Notes: generated by a model not told the origin, from the letters alone. Numbered from the stretch's first letter, positions 35,796-46,280 are shown. The stretch is 64,000 nucleotides of DNA from PGYR01 sp046290495 (GCA_046290495.1 JBKAGT010000005.1:868001-932000), one strand, 5' to 3'. Numbers and translations: made by a program.

Positions 35796-38700
35796 CTACT
35801 TCACTATCACCATTCGCGAATGATATAAAATATCGCCTGATTGAACTACTACATAGTAGTTTCCAGAAATGAAATCGTTCGCATCGAATTGAACTAAGTG
35901 AGGCCCTTCTGTTAGGTTTTTGCTTATTGTTGTTATTTGTGTACCCAGATTATCATATACGTTGATGTTGACTTCTCTCTGCTCTTTTACATATAGCTCA
36001 AAATAGCCGGTATTACTTATTGGGTTTGGTCTAATGTTGAAAATCAATCCGTTCGCATTTGTAGCATCTATTAATCTCTTGTCAAATGAACAGTACTCTG
36101 CTACTAACTTACCATCTCTTGTGTTTACAATTGAATATCCATCTGCAAAATTATCTACTTCTATTTCCAGTGGAGTCTCAAAATCATCGCCCAATAGCAC
36201 TTCTGCATTCAGCATTGCGAGTAGTCCGTCTTGGTTCACAATACCATTCGAAGTAACATTAATGTTATCCATATTTATTGTCATATTTTCATTGCCAGCT
36301 ACAAAGCCCTCTTGGACTGGTGTGTCATTAAATCGAGCAATTTTGTAGTTGTGTGATATAGTAAAATCAATACCTGTTTTGTTTGCATCATTCATCAGCT
36401 GAGCAATATCTTCAGTAGTTAGACCTGTTCCGTCTTTTGGAACAATTCTGATTGGAATATCAACATCTGTTCCTACCATACCAATTACACTTTCCACAAA
36501 TATATCAGCACAGACCACTCCCCTACCTCGTATCAGTAGCGTGTCAGACCCTGCCAACCAATCACCATTACTTTCAAAATATATCTTCTTTTCAAAGTCA
36601 CCTATTTGATCAGGAGAAAAGTTTATATTTACATCTTCACTTTGGTCAATCGCTATTGTTAGCGGTAAGCTAGCGTCTACATTTATATTACCATTGCCAG
36701 ACTCAATTGCTGAAGTTACATCCAAATCACCATTTCCAAAGTTTCTGATAGCAGTTGTAGTGTCTATTGATTCACCAATACAAATCTCACCTAGATAGAT
36801 AGAATTATCTCTCATATTAATAACAGGTCTGAATCCACGACCTGTTAGCTCAGTATTTTCTGGGTCTTCACATATTGCATCGTCATTCATTATATAGTCA
36901 ACAAATGCTGATCTGTTTTCTACATCTTGTGGATCAAATTGAACGTCAAATGTCTGACTCTCTCCCGGATTCAGGTAGATAGGGTAATTAACTCCAGCAG
37001 GCAGAATAACGGAATAATCATTTGGATGAACACCTCTTATCTTTATTTCATCAATCTCCACACCTGCTGACCCAGTAGAAGTAACAGTTGCCTGCAGTAC
37101 AGATGAGTTTCCAATTCTTACATCTCCAAAATCTTTCGTAATCTCAGTAACTAACGAACGAGTAACTACTACAGCCTTTATATCTTTTGTAATCTCAAAT
37201 CCAGTACTTGTTCTGATTGTAATAGTACCGCTGTAATCACCCTCATTAGTAAACTCAGCAACAATATTAGCATTAGCACTACCCTCCGACGGGATTGTGA
37301 ACTTCACAGGATTAACAGTAAAGGCATCACTTGTTGATGTTATAATAACCGTGTCTATATCAACCACACAAGCTGTTGGATTATCTAATTCGAGACTAAA
37401 TGGATATTTTGTTCCAGGGCAAATGGTATCATAATCTACTTCTGTTTGTTGTATCTCAAATATTGGCAGGTCCCCCCTACCAATCACTACAAGAGTATCG
37501 AATCCTGGGGCGGACTGACTTTCTATTACCAGCAAAGTGGTATCTGAGCCCTGCGTGTTCGGTATAAACTGAATCATTGCCCTACCGATAGAACCGTCAT
37601 CCACTTTAGGAATTACTAATGGAAAATCATTTGCGTTGGCTAATGAGTATTGATTTAAAGAATTTCTGTAGAAATTATAGTCTTGGATTGTAACATCACA
37701 ACCACCCTGGTTGAGTATTGCCCATTCGAAAGTAGCAGTATCGCCTATACAAATAGCTCCCAAATCGAGTGTATCAGTTTCATTAGCAAGGAAAAATTCT
37801 TCACTCTTTCCAGTACCAGATATAACAGCCGTATCTCTGACAATCAATGTGTCCCCACCAGGGAAGCCATCAAAATCTCTAATTTCTACAATCAGATTTG
37901 CTTGAAAATTACCCAAAGCACCTGGCTGAAAATGTATATCAAGAGGCGTAGCAACATTAGGAGGCAATGTCCCCGGCAATGCTTGTGCTATACTAAAATA
38001 TCCTACATCTGGAGCATTACCTTCTATGTATATATCTACCACATCGCGGCACCTTACATCTTTAAGAAATATTTGTGCTGCAGTTGTGTCAGCTGTTGAA
38101 GGGCAAACAAATCCGAAATCTATATCAGGAATAGAATCCCTACTGAGAATACCTGGCACCTTGACGCATAGCTCATCCACTGCAAGTGTATCATCGACGT
38201 TACCCATTAGTCTTATAGGTACTTTTAACTCAGCATCATAAAGTCTTGGGTCTGCAAAAAATGAGACTTCACCAACTGCTGATGTATTTTCGACCAATGC
38301 ATCCGGCGTTATACTATTAAGAATCGCATCAGTGTGTAGCCCTGCCGGAAGAGCATCAAGCTCTATTCTTACATTATTGAAAGTATTGTCTTTCGTGTTT
38401 GTGATAATAAACAATACATCCAAAGTATCTGGGTAGTATGGATGATAATCTGGGTCATTACAATCAACTTGATGCAAAGTATCAAACGGAACACATCCAT
38501 CAGGTCTAGCATAGAATATGCCATCTCCAGCACCTGCTGATTGCCCACCACCGGTTGTTGAACCTGCATCTACAACTTTTAGCGAGTCAACAATACCAAT
38601 CTCTGTTGAAGCAAGGACTTTCTTCTGCCCTGCCCCTACCGTTTCCTCATCCCAAATTAATAACACTGCACTATCTGTATATGTTAGAGTATTGTCAGCA

Positions 38701-39503
38701 CTTCTATCTTTCCACAAGAATTTTCCAAGTCCCTTAACCGTACTTTGTGCAGTGTAGTCAGCCCAATTCCCAAACATGAAAAAGTCTGGTGTTATTAACC
38801 CAGGTTCTTGCAAATTGCCCCTCGCAGTCAAACCAGGTTGCACTGTACTTCCTTCCAACGCCAACCAAAACTCTGGCATTATAGAACCAACTGCATTGGT
38901 GAACTGTTGCTCTGTGTTATAGTATCCATTCGATGTTACAATAGGTGCTCTGTCATTGTCACCAATTTTAGTGTCAATTAGTAATAGCACCCCAACATCA
39001 TGCGCTTTTGATGAAGTATCGGCAGCAACAGACATTTTGATAAACCCACCACTTGGTCTTTTGCTTGGCTCCATAGAAAATGTGAATATTACTTCTTCAC
39101 CGTCTGGCATCTCAGCGATTAGCTCTGAATTTATCCGCGGAATTCCGTTCAAAGTGTCTCTGAATAAAGTAGAAACTGTTAGAGGGTTTTGAGGTGGTGG
39201 CATTTCCGTTGTAGGATCTTCCTCAAAAGGGAGTTGGAATATAATCCCATCAATCATCAGATGAACATGTGAAGTGAAGTTTGGAGGAGTAATTCCACCC
39301 CCATCTTCACTATATATCAAAGATTTTGGATCATCAGATGGATTCAGATATGAAGTTTTAGCATAAAAATGTCCATTCTTTAAAATAACAGCATCCAATA
39401 AATATGGCGGAAGCAAATCCTCTAACTTCAACTCTTGCTGAGCCGGAAGTAATGCAGGTGCAATAATCAATGCAAGTATCAATATTTTAAATAATCTTAT
39501 CAT
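35796..39503 (-). CDS. T9SS-secreted protein with choice-of-anchor-D (ASH-like) repeats
   Basis: The 1,235-residue protein has a signal peptide (about 1-22). A unique N-terminal region follows (about 25-320). From about 440 to 1010 there are repeated ~110-residue ASH/choice-of-anchor-D modules, each with the form DFG.V..G....T..I.N.G, for example FGDVRIGNSSVLQATVTSTG and LGAICIGDTATFEWAILNQG. A cohesin-like segment (about 1020-1130) precedes a C-terminal sorting domain that starts IRPNPIS. It forms an operon with the double-OmpA gene (1-base gap) and the Kelch/ASH gene. A large cell-surface structural protein is likely. Confidence 0.75.
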   Translation of the reverse strand: MIRLFKILILALIIAPALLPAQQELKLEDLLPPYLLDAVILKNGHFYAKTSYLNPSDDPKSLIYSEDGGGITPPNFTSHVHLMIDGIIFQLPFEEDPTTEMPPPQNPLTVSTLFRDTLNGIPRINSELIAEMPDGEEVIFTFSMEPSKRPSGGFIKMSVAADTSSKAHDVGVLLLIDTKIGDNDRAPIVTSNGYYNTEQQFTNAVGSIMPEFWLALEGSTVQPGLTARGNLQEPGLITPDFFMFGNWADYTAQSTVKGLGKFLWKDRSADNTLTYTDSAVLLIWDEETVGAGQKKVLASTEIGIVDSLKVVDAGSTTGGGQSAGAGDGIFYARPDGCVPFDTLHQVDCNDPDYHPYYPDTLDVLFIITNTKDNTFNNVRIELDALPAGLHTDAILNSITPDALVENTSAVGEVSFFADPRLYDAELKVPIRLMGNVDDTLAVDELCVKVPGILSRDSIPDIDFGFVCPSTADTTAAQIFLKDVRCRDVVDIYIEGNAPDVGYFSIAQALPGTLPPNVATPLDIHFQPGALGNFQANLIVEIRDFDGFPGGDTLIVRDTAVISGTGKSEEFFLANETDTLDLGAICIGDTATFEWAILNQGGCDVTIQDYNFYRNSLNQYSLANANDFPLVIPKVDDGSIGRAMIQFIPNTQGSDTTLLVIESQSAPGFDTLVVIGRGDLPIFEIQQTEVDYDTICPGTKYPFSLELDNPTACVVDIDTVIITSTSDAFTVNPVKFTIPSEGSANANIVAEFTNEGDYSGTITIRTSTGFEITKDIKAVVVTRSLVTEITKDFGDVRIGNSSVLQATVTSTGSAGVEIDEIKIRGVHPNDYSVILPAGVNYPIYLNPGESQTFDVQFDPQDVENRSAFVDYIMNDDAICEDPENTELTGRGFRPVINMRDNSIYLGEICIGESIDTTTAIRNFGNGDLDVTSAIESGNGNINVDASLPLTIAIDQSEDVNINFSPDQIGDFEKKIYFESNGDWLAGSDTLLIRGRGVVCADIFVESVIGMVGTDVDIPIRIVPKDGTGLTTEDIAQLMNDANKTGIDFTISHNYKIARFNDTPVQEGFVAGNENMTINMDNINVTSNGIVNQDGLLAMLNAEVLLGDDFETPLEIEVDNFADGYSIVNTRDGKLVAEYCSFDKRLIDATNANGLIFNIRPNPISNTGYFELYVKEQREVNINVYDNLGTQITTISKNLTEGPHLVQFDANDFISGNYYVVVQSGDILYHSRMVIVK

Positions 39504-39504
39504 A

Positions 39505-41562
39505 TTATTGTCTGTGTTTTAGAGGTGTAGTGATTTCTATAATAACTGTTCTGTTATAAAATCTCCCTTCAGGAATATCATTATCATATATCAATGTTTC
39601 CCCTACTCCTTTGCTGAATATATTCTCTGGAACAACTCGTTGTTTAATTGATGTTTCCACTGATTCAGCCCTATCTATAGATAGCTGATTGTTGTATTCA
39701 TCTGTACCCAACTTATCTGTAAATCCAGTTATACTCACAGATGAGTTTGTGTTTATTCTACTTAGAATTGTTTTAAAAATATTCTTATTTTCTTCATTTA
39801 TCAATGGTTTGTCATAGTCAAAGAAAATCAAATTGTATCTCTCAACCACTGAATCTTGTACTATCTCGCCATCATAATATTTAGATTTTTTCTCATACAC
39901 TATTGGTATAGCAGTGCTTGCTTCGTCGGTGTTGTCCTCACTGTCAACAACAGTAAGTTTTGCAGAAACATTATTTCCAGCTACATCTCTTCTTGCTAAC
40001 TCTATCATTTCATCCCTGTCAAAATCCCACTGCATCGAGCTCGAAGGAGATCCACTTCCACTTTCCTCCCACATTTGAGAATCGTCAATATTATTTATTT
40101 TAATAGCCCAGCTTTCAAGATTTTCACCATATTCTACTTTTGGTTCTAGTACAATTGCTTCAGGTATAATCTCGCTATCATAAGTAATCAATCTCACAGG
40201 TGCTAAGATTTCATAACTGTCAGTAGTTAATTCTACTCTTCTGTTTTCCTGCCTTCCTTCATCAATAGTCCTATTTGATATATCTTCTGGTAACTGACGT
40301 GATTTTGTGATGATTCTATCAGCAGAGATACCCCAAGTGTTTACCAAATAATCTTTTACACTCTGTGTTCTTGATGAAGCCAATTCATTCAGGTTATCGC
40401 CATCGTCAAGAGGTTCAACACACCCAGTTACAGTTAGTTTTGCATTTGTATTCAGTTGCATTCTGCTACCAACAATATTCAATATATTATGGTAAACTGC
40501 TAAGACAGAATCTTCGAGTGTAGATTCATCAAATCTATTTGCTTCTGAGCTACTCAAGGTCTTATATCTTGCTATTAATTCTGAGTCTCCAGCATCAAAG
40601 AAGATATAAGGAAGTATAGGTATGTAGTTATTATTAACCTCTTCAGTAACTTTTATTTGTCCATACTCAAGTAAAGTACCATCATCCAATAAATTCTTAG
40701 CTTTTATTGATGCAATCGGGCTAGGGCCAAAAGTAGGTCTTGTCTCTTTAACAGGAGCAGGGTCAGGAGTAGGCGCAACTTCCTTGATTACAATTGTTTC
40801 TGGAGTTCCTAACTCATATTTGAGGGCTAGACCTGCATGAATGGTGCTAACCGACCATTCATTATTACTTAGTACATTCGTAAAAGGAAAAAAATAGCCA
40901 ACTTCAGGGCTTAAGTATAAATTATCAGAAATTGAATAATCTGCCCCAATCAAAGCATGAGCTGTAATTCTTAAACTAGTTTCAGTGTTAGGGTTGTCAT
41001 CAAAATTAGCAGAAGCAATTTGCCTGCTAGATTCACCATTCCTAAAATTTACTCCAAGTGGTTGCTGTATTTCTTCAACTTGGGTGTATGACGCATGTGT
41101 GGGAATTGCTAAACCAGGGCCAAGAGCAAAATAGATTTTATCTGTTAAGTAATATGCCCCCAATGCTTCTATCTGTATATAATCCAGTGATACATCCAAC
41201 TGATGCTCAGTTATTATATTTACCAATGTACCATCATCAAGTGAGATTCTCGGTGTATCATCTGGTGAATTTTCAAAATCACCATCTGCCTTATGAAAAA
41301 ACGCTCTTCCAAATAGAGAGAAGTCTGTATTTAATGGGATTTCTAAACTGTTACCAGCTAACCAAGCTAGGCCTGTACCATCTTCAAATGTTCCACAGAC
41401 TAACATTCCGTCGTAACTACTGAATTGACCAGAGTGCATATTCAAAGCACCTGCGCCAAACATTCCTATCCTTATATTTCTCTCAGTTTTCTCCTGTTGC
41501 GAGAATAATGAGTTTCCTGCTATTAAAACAATAGCCGTTATAATTAGTAAAGTCTTTTTCAA
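39505..41562 (-). CDS. Outer-membrane protein with two OmpA-family peptidoglycan-binding domains
   Basis: The 685-residue protein has a signal peptide (about 1-21). A barrel-like N-terminal domain (about 30-250) follows, and then two OmpA-C modules. The first spans about 325-470 (TGCVEPLDDGDNLNELASSR, QENRRVEL), with a Cys where most have Phe or Tyr. The second spans about 570-685 (FDYDKPLINEENK, TGFTDKLGTDEYNNQLS, YNRTVII). Two peptidoglycan anchors in one chain are unusual, and an Ig-like stretch separates them. It lies between two T9SS-secreted proteins, so it may anchor them to the wall. Confidence 0.8.
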   Translation of the reverse strand: MKKTLLIITAIVLIAGNSLFSQQEKTERNIRIGMFGAGALNMHSGQFSSYDGMLVCGTFEDGTGLAWLAGNSLEIPLNTDFSLFGRAFFHKADGDFENSPDDTPRISLDDGTLVNIITEHQLDVSLDYIQIEALGAYYLTDKIYFALGPGLAIPTHASYTQVEEIQQPLGVNFRNGESSRQIASANFDDNPNTETSLRITAHALIGADYSISDNLYLSPEVGYFFPFTNVLSNNEWSVSTIHAGLALKYELGTPETIVIKEVAPTPDPAPVKETRPTFGPSPIASIKAKNLLDDGTLLEYGQIKVTEEVNNNYIPILPYIFFDAGDSELIARYKTLSSSEANRFDESTLEDSVLAVYHNILNIVGSRMQLNTNAKLTVTGCVEPLDDGDNLNELASSRTQSVKDYLVNTWGISADRIITKSRQLPEDISNRTIDEGRQENRRVELTTDSYEILAPVRLITYDSEIIPEAIVLEPKVEYGENLESWAIKINNIDDSQMWEESGSGSPSSSMQWDFDRDEMIELARRDVAGNNVSAKLTVVDSEDNTDEASTAIPIVYEKKSKYYDGEIVQDSVVERYNLIFFDYDKPLINEENKNIFKTILSRINTNSSVSITGFTDKLGTDEYNNQLSIDRAESVETSIKQRVVPENIFSKGVGETLIYDNDIPEGRFYNRTVIIEITTPLKHRQ

Positions 41563-41573
41563 TTCACATCTAT

Positions 41574-44500
41574 TTATTTAGTGATTATTACTACTTTATT
41601 ATATAAAACCTTAGAACCATATTTCAACCTAACTACATAAGTCCCGTTAGTTAAATCTATGGTGTTTATTTTGAATTCTTTTGCCGTTTTACTGCTAACA
41701 TTGATACTATTCTGATACGCTTTCTTACCAAGAGGATTATATATTTCTAATTCAAACTCTTTATTCTCTTGATCATAAATAAAGACATTCATTTCAGCCC
41801 CTACTGGTACAGGGTATATATTGAATATAGTTGAATTCTCTGTTAATACTTGGCTATCGCGTCCGCCGCAAAGTCCTTCTACATAAAATTCTGCATTCTT
41901 TCCTGTCAAACATACATTTTGTAAGGTATGGTTTTCAACCTGTATAGGTGTATAGTGAGAGTTACCTCTCAGCACCTCATACTCTATCCCAAATGCAGCA
42001 CCATCAGCAACAAGACCTGTTTGCCAAGCAATTGTCATAACAGCTTCGTTTACGTTTCTCTTGGTTATGTCTGTACTTGCCTGATCTATCTGAGGACCGC
42101 CGTTCAGCTCTACTATTCTTAATGGATATAGAATAGTTGAATTATAGCTGGTAGAGATTTCTAAATTAGTCAACGGATTTCCAGCATCAATTCTGCTAAT
42201 GTCATAAGGAATGATAAATCTCTCACCTGGATCATAGTAATGCTCAACCTCGCTAGGCTCTAACACAATATCAGGTAGTATCACAGCCGTAACAGGTATA
42301 TCGGCACTACCAAATGAACCACCAATTTCAATTATTTCGTTTATCACACCTGCACTATTCCCAGAAATTGAAACTGTTAGTGTCATTGACTCCCTTGGAT
42401 TCAGAGTTGTATCAATCGAACCTGGTATTATTATAGGTGAAGTGGGATCATCTTTTTTAATCCTATCTATTGTCATCGTTTCAAAACTACTAGGATTTTC
42501 TATCAGTACTGTTCTGACCAATGAATCACCAGAACACAAAGTGCCAAAGTCTAATTCCGTGACTGAGAATCTTACACTTTTTGACCTAACTACATAACAT
42601 AGTGGTATGATTACTGTAGAGTCTTGATTTCCATCGTGTTCGAATTGAATATCTATTTTAAAAGTTCCTTCTGTAGCAGGTGTGAAATCGACGAATAATT
42701 CTTCCGTGCCACCTGGAGTTATGTTAAGAGGAAAGTTTTGAGTGACATTGTATAGACTTACGTTTCCACCTATAAATTGAAAACCAGCAACAGCAATATC
42801 TCTATCTCCTGGATTTTCTAAAATTATGGAAGACTGGTATATTTTATCTTTTTCATAGACTAATGTGTCGCAACCACTAGGACCATATCCAGTCAAATAC
42901 TTCAGCAATCCTGTTCCTGTTAGCCCACTAGGGTAAGCCCTGTCTGCTATGTGTATTATCGCACTACTAAGTTGTCCGCCTCTTTCTGATGGACTAAATT
43001 CAATACATATTTCTAAAGTACTATCAGGTGGTATATCTACTCTACCACTTGGACTTACAATTCGGTAGCTACCTGCTGGTGAAATTGAAATAGAATCAAT
43101 ATATGTAGTGTCAGTACCGTTATTTTTAATTGCTTCGAAACAAATTGTAGTGTCGCTTCCAACAAATATTTCACCAAACTCCTGTGAGTTAGTTACAATT
43201 TCAATTGATGATTTTATACCAGTTCCTGTTAGCTTGACAGTATCTGTCATATAGCCAATGTTGAACAGTAGAAGGCCACTTCTATCACCCTCAGCAGATG
43301 GCCTAAACCAAGCATTTATTCTTCGAGATTGCCCCGGTTGTAATACAAAATTAGAAGTATCACCAGTGAAGAAGAACTCCCCCGTATTGCTTAATCTAAA
43401 ACCTTCTACTTCCACTGGTAAAAGCCATGTGTTTCTAATTGTTATTGGGATACTGTCGGATATTCTTCCTACTTCTTCTGGGCTGAATGCCGCATCATTA
43501 GCTGACAGAGGTTGATAAACTTCAACACCATTCATAGCATTATCAGAATTATCCTTACCACCAAAAACTAATGCTAAATTATTTCCATCTATCACAACTT
43601 CACGGTTTGAACCTTGCTCCGCAAGGTCTCCGAGTTGAGACCAAATGCCTGTAGGAGAATCAATAGTTGGTAATGTATAATATTCCGTTTCCCTCATAGC
43701 ACCTGAAGAATTATTACCACCTACTATCAAATATGAACGAGATGAATCAGAGATACCACCTATAAATGTAATATCAGATTCGGCCCTTGGACGGAACATA
43801 TTTGCAGTATATTTCCAGCCAGCTTTTACGTCATACCATTCGCAAGTGTTTTGGGCATTTCCGTTTTCATCATACCCACCAACAACTCTCGCAATACCAC
43901 CAATATCAACAAAATTGGCTCCTAAGTATCTATATTCTCTTGGAGCAAATGCGTGGGAGCTCCAAGCATCATTTTCAAATAGTTCTGTAGATGTAGCAGC
44001 ACCTTCTTCTCCACCTGCCGTAATTACTAAATCATCACCATTTGCATCTAATATTGTTCCTAGAAAATGACTTGCTCTTTCTTTTCCCATATCTGGCAGT
44101 GAAAATAATCTATTATTAGAAATTTCTATATATTCGGATGATGATAGCTTAGTACCACTTCTAAGTGGACCACCATTCTGGTCTATTCCACCATTTATAA
44201 TTATTCTACCAGCTTTATCCCAAGCAGCATTGCAATCGCCTCTGCCGACATCCATATCATCTAAGCTAATCCAATTAATATTAACTTGACCGTTTTGATA
44301 ATTAACCCTCTCTACAGTTCTGACTGAGCTGTAGTTACCAGAGTTGCCTGAGTATCCACCAATCACAAAAATACTTGCACCATTGTTAGATGGTATAGAT
44401 ACAAGTGAATGATATGCTCTTGGTGATGACATAGATGCTACCTTTCTGTAATCCCCAGAAGTGTAATTATAAATATATACTGAGTTTACAGAATTTCCTG

Positions 44501-44675
44501 ACGAGTTTATCCCTCCACAAACCAATATATTTCCATCTGGCAAAAGAGTTGTGGTATGTCCGTGTAGGGCTTCGGGCATAGGTGGCATAGAGCGCCACTC
44601 GGGAGTTGTAGTCTGGCTGTAGTTCGTTTGCAGCGTAAAAAAACAAGTGATAAAAACTATTACTATTTTTTTCAT
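41574..44675 (-). CDS. T9SS-secreted Kelch-propeller/ASH-domain protein
   Basis: The 1,033-residue protein has a signal peptide (about 1-20). About six Kelch-type blades follow (20-390), with phrases such as PEALHGHTTTLLPDGNILVCGG (blade one, in two parts), LVSIPSNNGASIFVIGGYSG and IDGNNLALVFGG. ASH-type modules lie at about 390-800 (DFGTLCSGDSLVRTVLIENP), then a cohesin-like segment and a T9SS type A sorting domain from about 945 (IYPVPVGAEMNVFIYD). It is the first gene of the three-gene operon 35796-44675. Kelch propellers can bind or oxidise carbohydrate, but copper-ligand residues of galactose oxidase were not identified. Confidence 0.75.
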   Translation of the reverse strand: MKKIVIVFITCFFTLQTNYSQTTTPEWRSMPPMPEALHGHTTTLLPDGNILVCGGINSSGNSVNSVYIYNYTSGDYRKVASMSSPRAYHSLVSIPSNNGASIFVIGGYSGNSGNYSSVRTVERVNYQNGQVNINWISLDDMDVGRGDCNAAWDKAGRIIINGGIDQNGGPLRSGTKLSSSEYIEISNNRLFSLPDMGKERASHFLGTILDANGDDLVITAGGEEGAATSTELFENDAWSSHAFAPREYRYLGANFVDIGGIARVVGGYDENGNAQNTCEWYDVKAGWKYTANMFRPRAESDITFIGGISDSSRSYLIVGGNNSSGAMRETEYYTLPTIDSPTGIWSQLGDLAEQGSNREVVIDGNNLALVFGGKDNSDNAMNGVEVYQPLSANDAAFSPEEVGRISDSIPITIRNTWLLPVEVEGFRLSNTGEFFFTGDTSNFVLQPGQSRRINAWFRPSAEGDRSGLLLFNIGYMTDTVKLTGTGIKSSIEIVTNSQEFGEIFVGSDTTICFEAIKNNGTDTTYIDSISISPAGSYRIVSPSGRVDIPPDSTLEICIEFSPSERGGQLSSAIIHIADRAYPSGLTGTGLLKYLTGYGPSGCDTLVYEKDKIYQSSIILENPGDRDIAVAGFQFIGGNVSLYNVTQNFPLNITPGGTEELFVDFTPATEGTFKIDIQFEHDGNQDSTVIIPLCYVVRSKSVRFSVTELDFGTLCSGDSLVRTVLIENPSSFETMTIDRIKKDDPTSPIIIPGSIDTTLNPRESMTLTVSISGNSAGVINEIIEIGGSFGSADIPVTAVILPDIVLEPSEVEHYYDPGERFIIPYDISRIDAGNPLTNLEISTSYNSTILYPLRIVELNGGPQIDQASTDITKRNVNEAVMTIAWQTGLVADGAAFGIEYEVLRGNSHYTPIQVENHTLQNVCLTGKNAEFYVEGLCGGRDSQVLTENSTIFNIYPVPVGAEMNVFIYDQENKEFELEIYNPLGKKAYQNSINVSSKTAKEFKINTIDLTNGTYVVRLKYGSKVLYNKVVIITK

Positions 44676-44833
44676 ATTACGAATCTCAAGCCATTTTTTA
44701 GAATTCTAATACAGCTAAAATAATAATTAATTTGATTTATTGAAATTATTATGGTTAAAATATAAAAATTATATTCTTTAAGTGATTGTGAAGTATGTTT
44801 TTAGAGTTGGGGTAGTACATTAATGAGTCTGAA

Positions 44834-45382
44834 TCAGAACCGAGTAGTCGCCTCATACTCCCTGAAGAAAAATGACATTTTCAGATATTCCTCTAGGCAT
44901 GTGAGTTTGTGGAATAATTCAATCTCATGAGGCATCAATTCCCACATAGATGTCTCTAGTTTGAAACCGTTTATATTTATTGAAAAGAAAAAGTTCAATA
45001 AAAATGAATAATCACCTGTTTTAACACACTCAGGTACAGTATTACTTTTTAAAGAATCTACATAATGAATAATATTCTTATATTCTCCTTCCCCAATATT
45101 TCTCATTTTTTCCATCTTAGAATAATTAGAATACTTATACACTTCAAAATAGTTGTAGTCATACTTTTCACTATATTTTTTAATCAAGAGATATTGAGTT
45201 ACAAATTTTGGGACTGGTTTCGAAGGGTAGCCAATAGAATAATGACTAAATGAATACATGATATATTCACCCTCTAATTCTTCATAGTTTGTAAACAACA
45301 AACTGTCATCTGTTTCAATTGTTCTATTAGAAGAACAACCAAATGATAAGACTAATGCTAATATGATGAGTGTTTTTTTCAT
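44834..45382 (-). CDS. Putative lipoprotein, 182 aa
   Basis: This is a clear lipoprotein: a signal peptide of about 15 residues with lipobox SFGCSS. The mature protein is rich in Tyr and Glu, with two further Cys (VPECVK, LTCLEE). I do not recognise a family. It is leftward, 158 bases upstream of the Kelch/ASH operon, and may have its own promoter. Confidence 0.55.
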   Translation of the reverse strand: MKKTLIILALVLSFGCSSNRTIETDDSLLFTNYEELEGEYIMYSFSHYSIGYPSKPVPKFVTQYLLIKKYSEKYDYNYFEVYKYSNYSKMEKMRNIGEGEYKNIIHYVDSLKSNTVPECVKTGDYSFLLNFFFSININGFKLETSMWELMPHEIELFHKLTCLEEYLKMSFFFREYEATTRF

Positions 45383-45422
45383 GATGATTTAAAGTAAAAT
45401 ATGAACTTGTTTAATTGAACAA

Positions 45423-45509
45423 TTAAAAAAATATTAGTCTTAATTGATATTGTGCATTCGCTAGTGTGAAACAACTAACAAAAAGTACTATGAAGAGTGC
45501 TTTTTTCAT
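45423..45509 (-). pseudogene. Orphan signal-peptide fragment (5' end of a lost secreted-protein gene)
   Basis: The minus strand encodes a 28-residue frame that begins MKKALFIVLFVSCFTLANAQ, a textbook signal peptide with a cleavage site, and stops eight residues later. No mature protein follows. Its upstream side is a copy of the region in front of the HYC gene of the copper operon (45527-45607). It is best read as the surviving 5' end of a deleted secreted-protein gene. Confidence 0.55.
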
Positions 45510-45526
45510 CCATCAATCTACCAAAA

Positions 45527-45607
45527 ACCAGCCCAAAACAACAAATTCATAATATTTTCGCAAGTTAAGTTATGTCACAATACACAAAAATATTATCGGC
45601 TATTTAA
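45527..45607 (+). pseudogene. Copied leader and first codons of the HYC/copper-efflux gene
   Basis: About 75 bases closely match 46373-46455: the shared run AACCAGCCCAAAACAACAAA, then TTCATAATATTTTCG, and then an ATG. The ATG at 45572 starts MSQYTKILSAI and meets a TAA after 11 codons; the intact gene starts MSRYTNILSAI. The copy keeps only the ends of two divergent genes. Confidence 0.65.
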
Positions 45608-45617
45608 GTTAAAGAAT

Positions 45618-46193
45618 TTATTTATAGTTAGTTAAAGTTGATACTATTTCATCACGATTATATTCATTAATTGTAATAATCATATCATTATATTCATTTT
45701 TATTTATATCTGTAGAATCAACATTTTCTTTATACATTTTTAAAACATCATTCTTATTCATTCCTAATAGTAACCTAACTAGGTAGTACCTTGAATCAGT
45801 TTTAGATGGTTTTCCTTTTGCATAATATTCTTTATAATATTTCTTTGCTACATTGTGTTTGTCTATTGCATCATAGTATAATCCTAAAAAAAAACTATAT
45901 TCTACACTATCTACAATTTTACTATTTAACTTGTGTATGTTGTTTAAACCTTTTTGAATGGAATCCTTACTTTTTGTTGTTGAATAAGTAATTAATAGAT
46001 TCCAATAAGCATTACTATTTAAAGAGTCAATTTCAATAGATTTATTGAAATATTTTATTGCTGAATCTATTTGTCCATTTACACTAAAAGACATAGCTTT
46101 ATTGCTATACTCTATTTGTTTATGATTTTGAGGTTCTTCATTACTACAGCTAGGCAATAACAAAGCAATAACCGTTAACAAAAATATTTTCAT
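45618..46193 (-). CDS. TPR-containing lipoprotein
   Basis: I take the ATG at 46193 (MKIFLLTVIALLLPSCS) because it gives a proper lipoprotein leader; an upstream frame to 46250 adds a charged, unlikely extension. The lipobox LLPSC puts the lipid-carrying Cys at about residue 16. The mature protein (about 175 residues) is helical with at least one clear tetratricopeptide repeat (AMSFSVNGQIDSAIKYFNKS) and further weaker ones. It lies between the remnant copy and the real leader of the copper operon. A protein-binding role is likely, but the partner is unknown. Confidence 0.6.
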   Translation of the reverse strand: MKIFLLTVIALLLPSCSNEEPQNHKQIEYSNKAMSFSVNGQIDSAIKYFNKSIEIDSLNSNAYWNLLITYSTTKSKDSIQKGLNNIHKLNSKIVDSVEYSFFLGLYYDAIDKHNVAKKYYKEYYAKGKPSKTDSRYYLVRLLLGMNKNDVLKMYKENVDSTDINKNEYNDMIITINEYNRDEIVSTLTNYK

Positions 46194-46280
46194 AGGATCA
46201 CATATTTTTAAAATGCATGATAAAAATTTACCATTCTTATCAACTTTCAATACTGTTCTTTTTTAATACGAACATCCCGT

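Noticed and set aside
37683..38099. 138-residue open frame on the plus strand
   Set aside because: It is antisense to the ASH-repeat gene, with no start-site support or recognisable domain.
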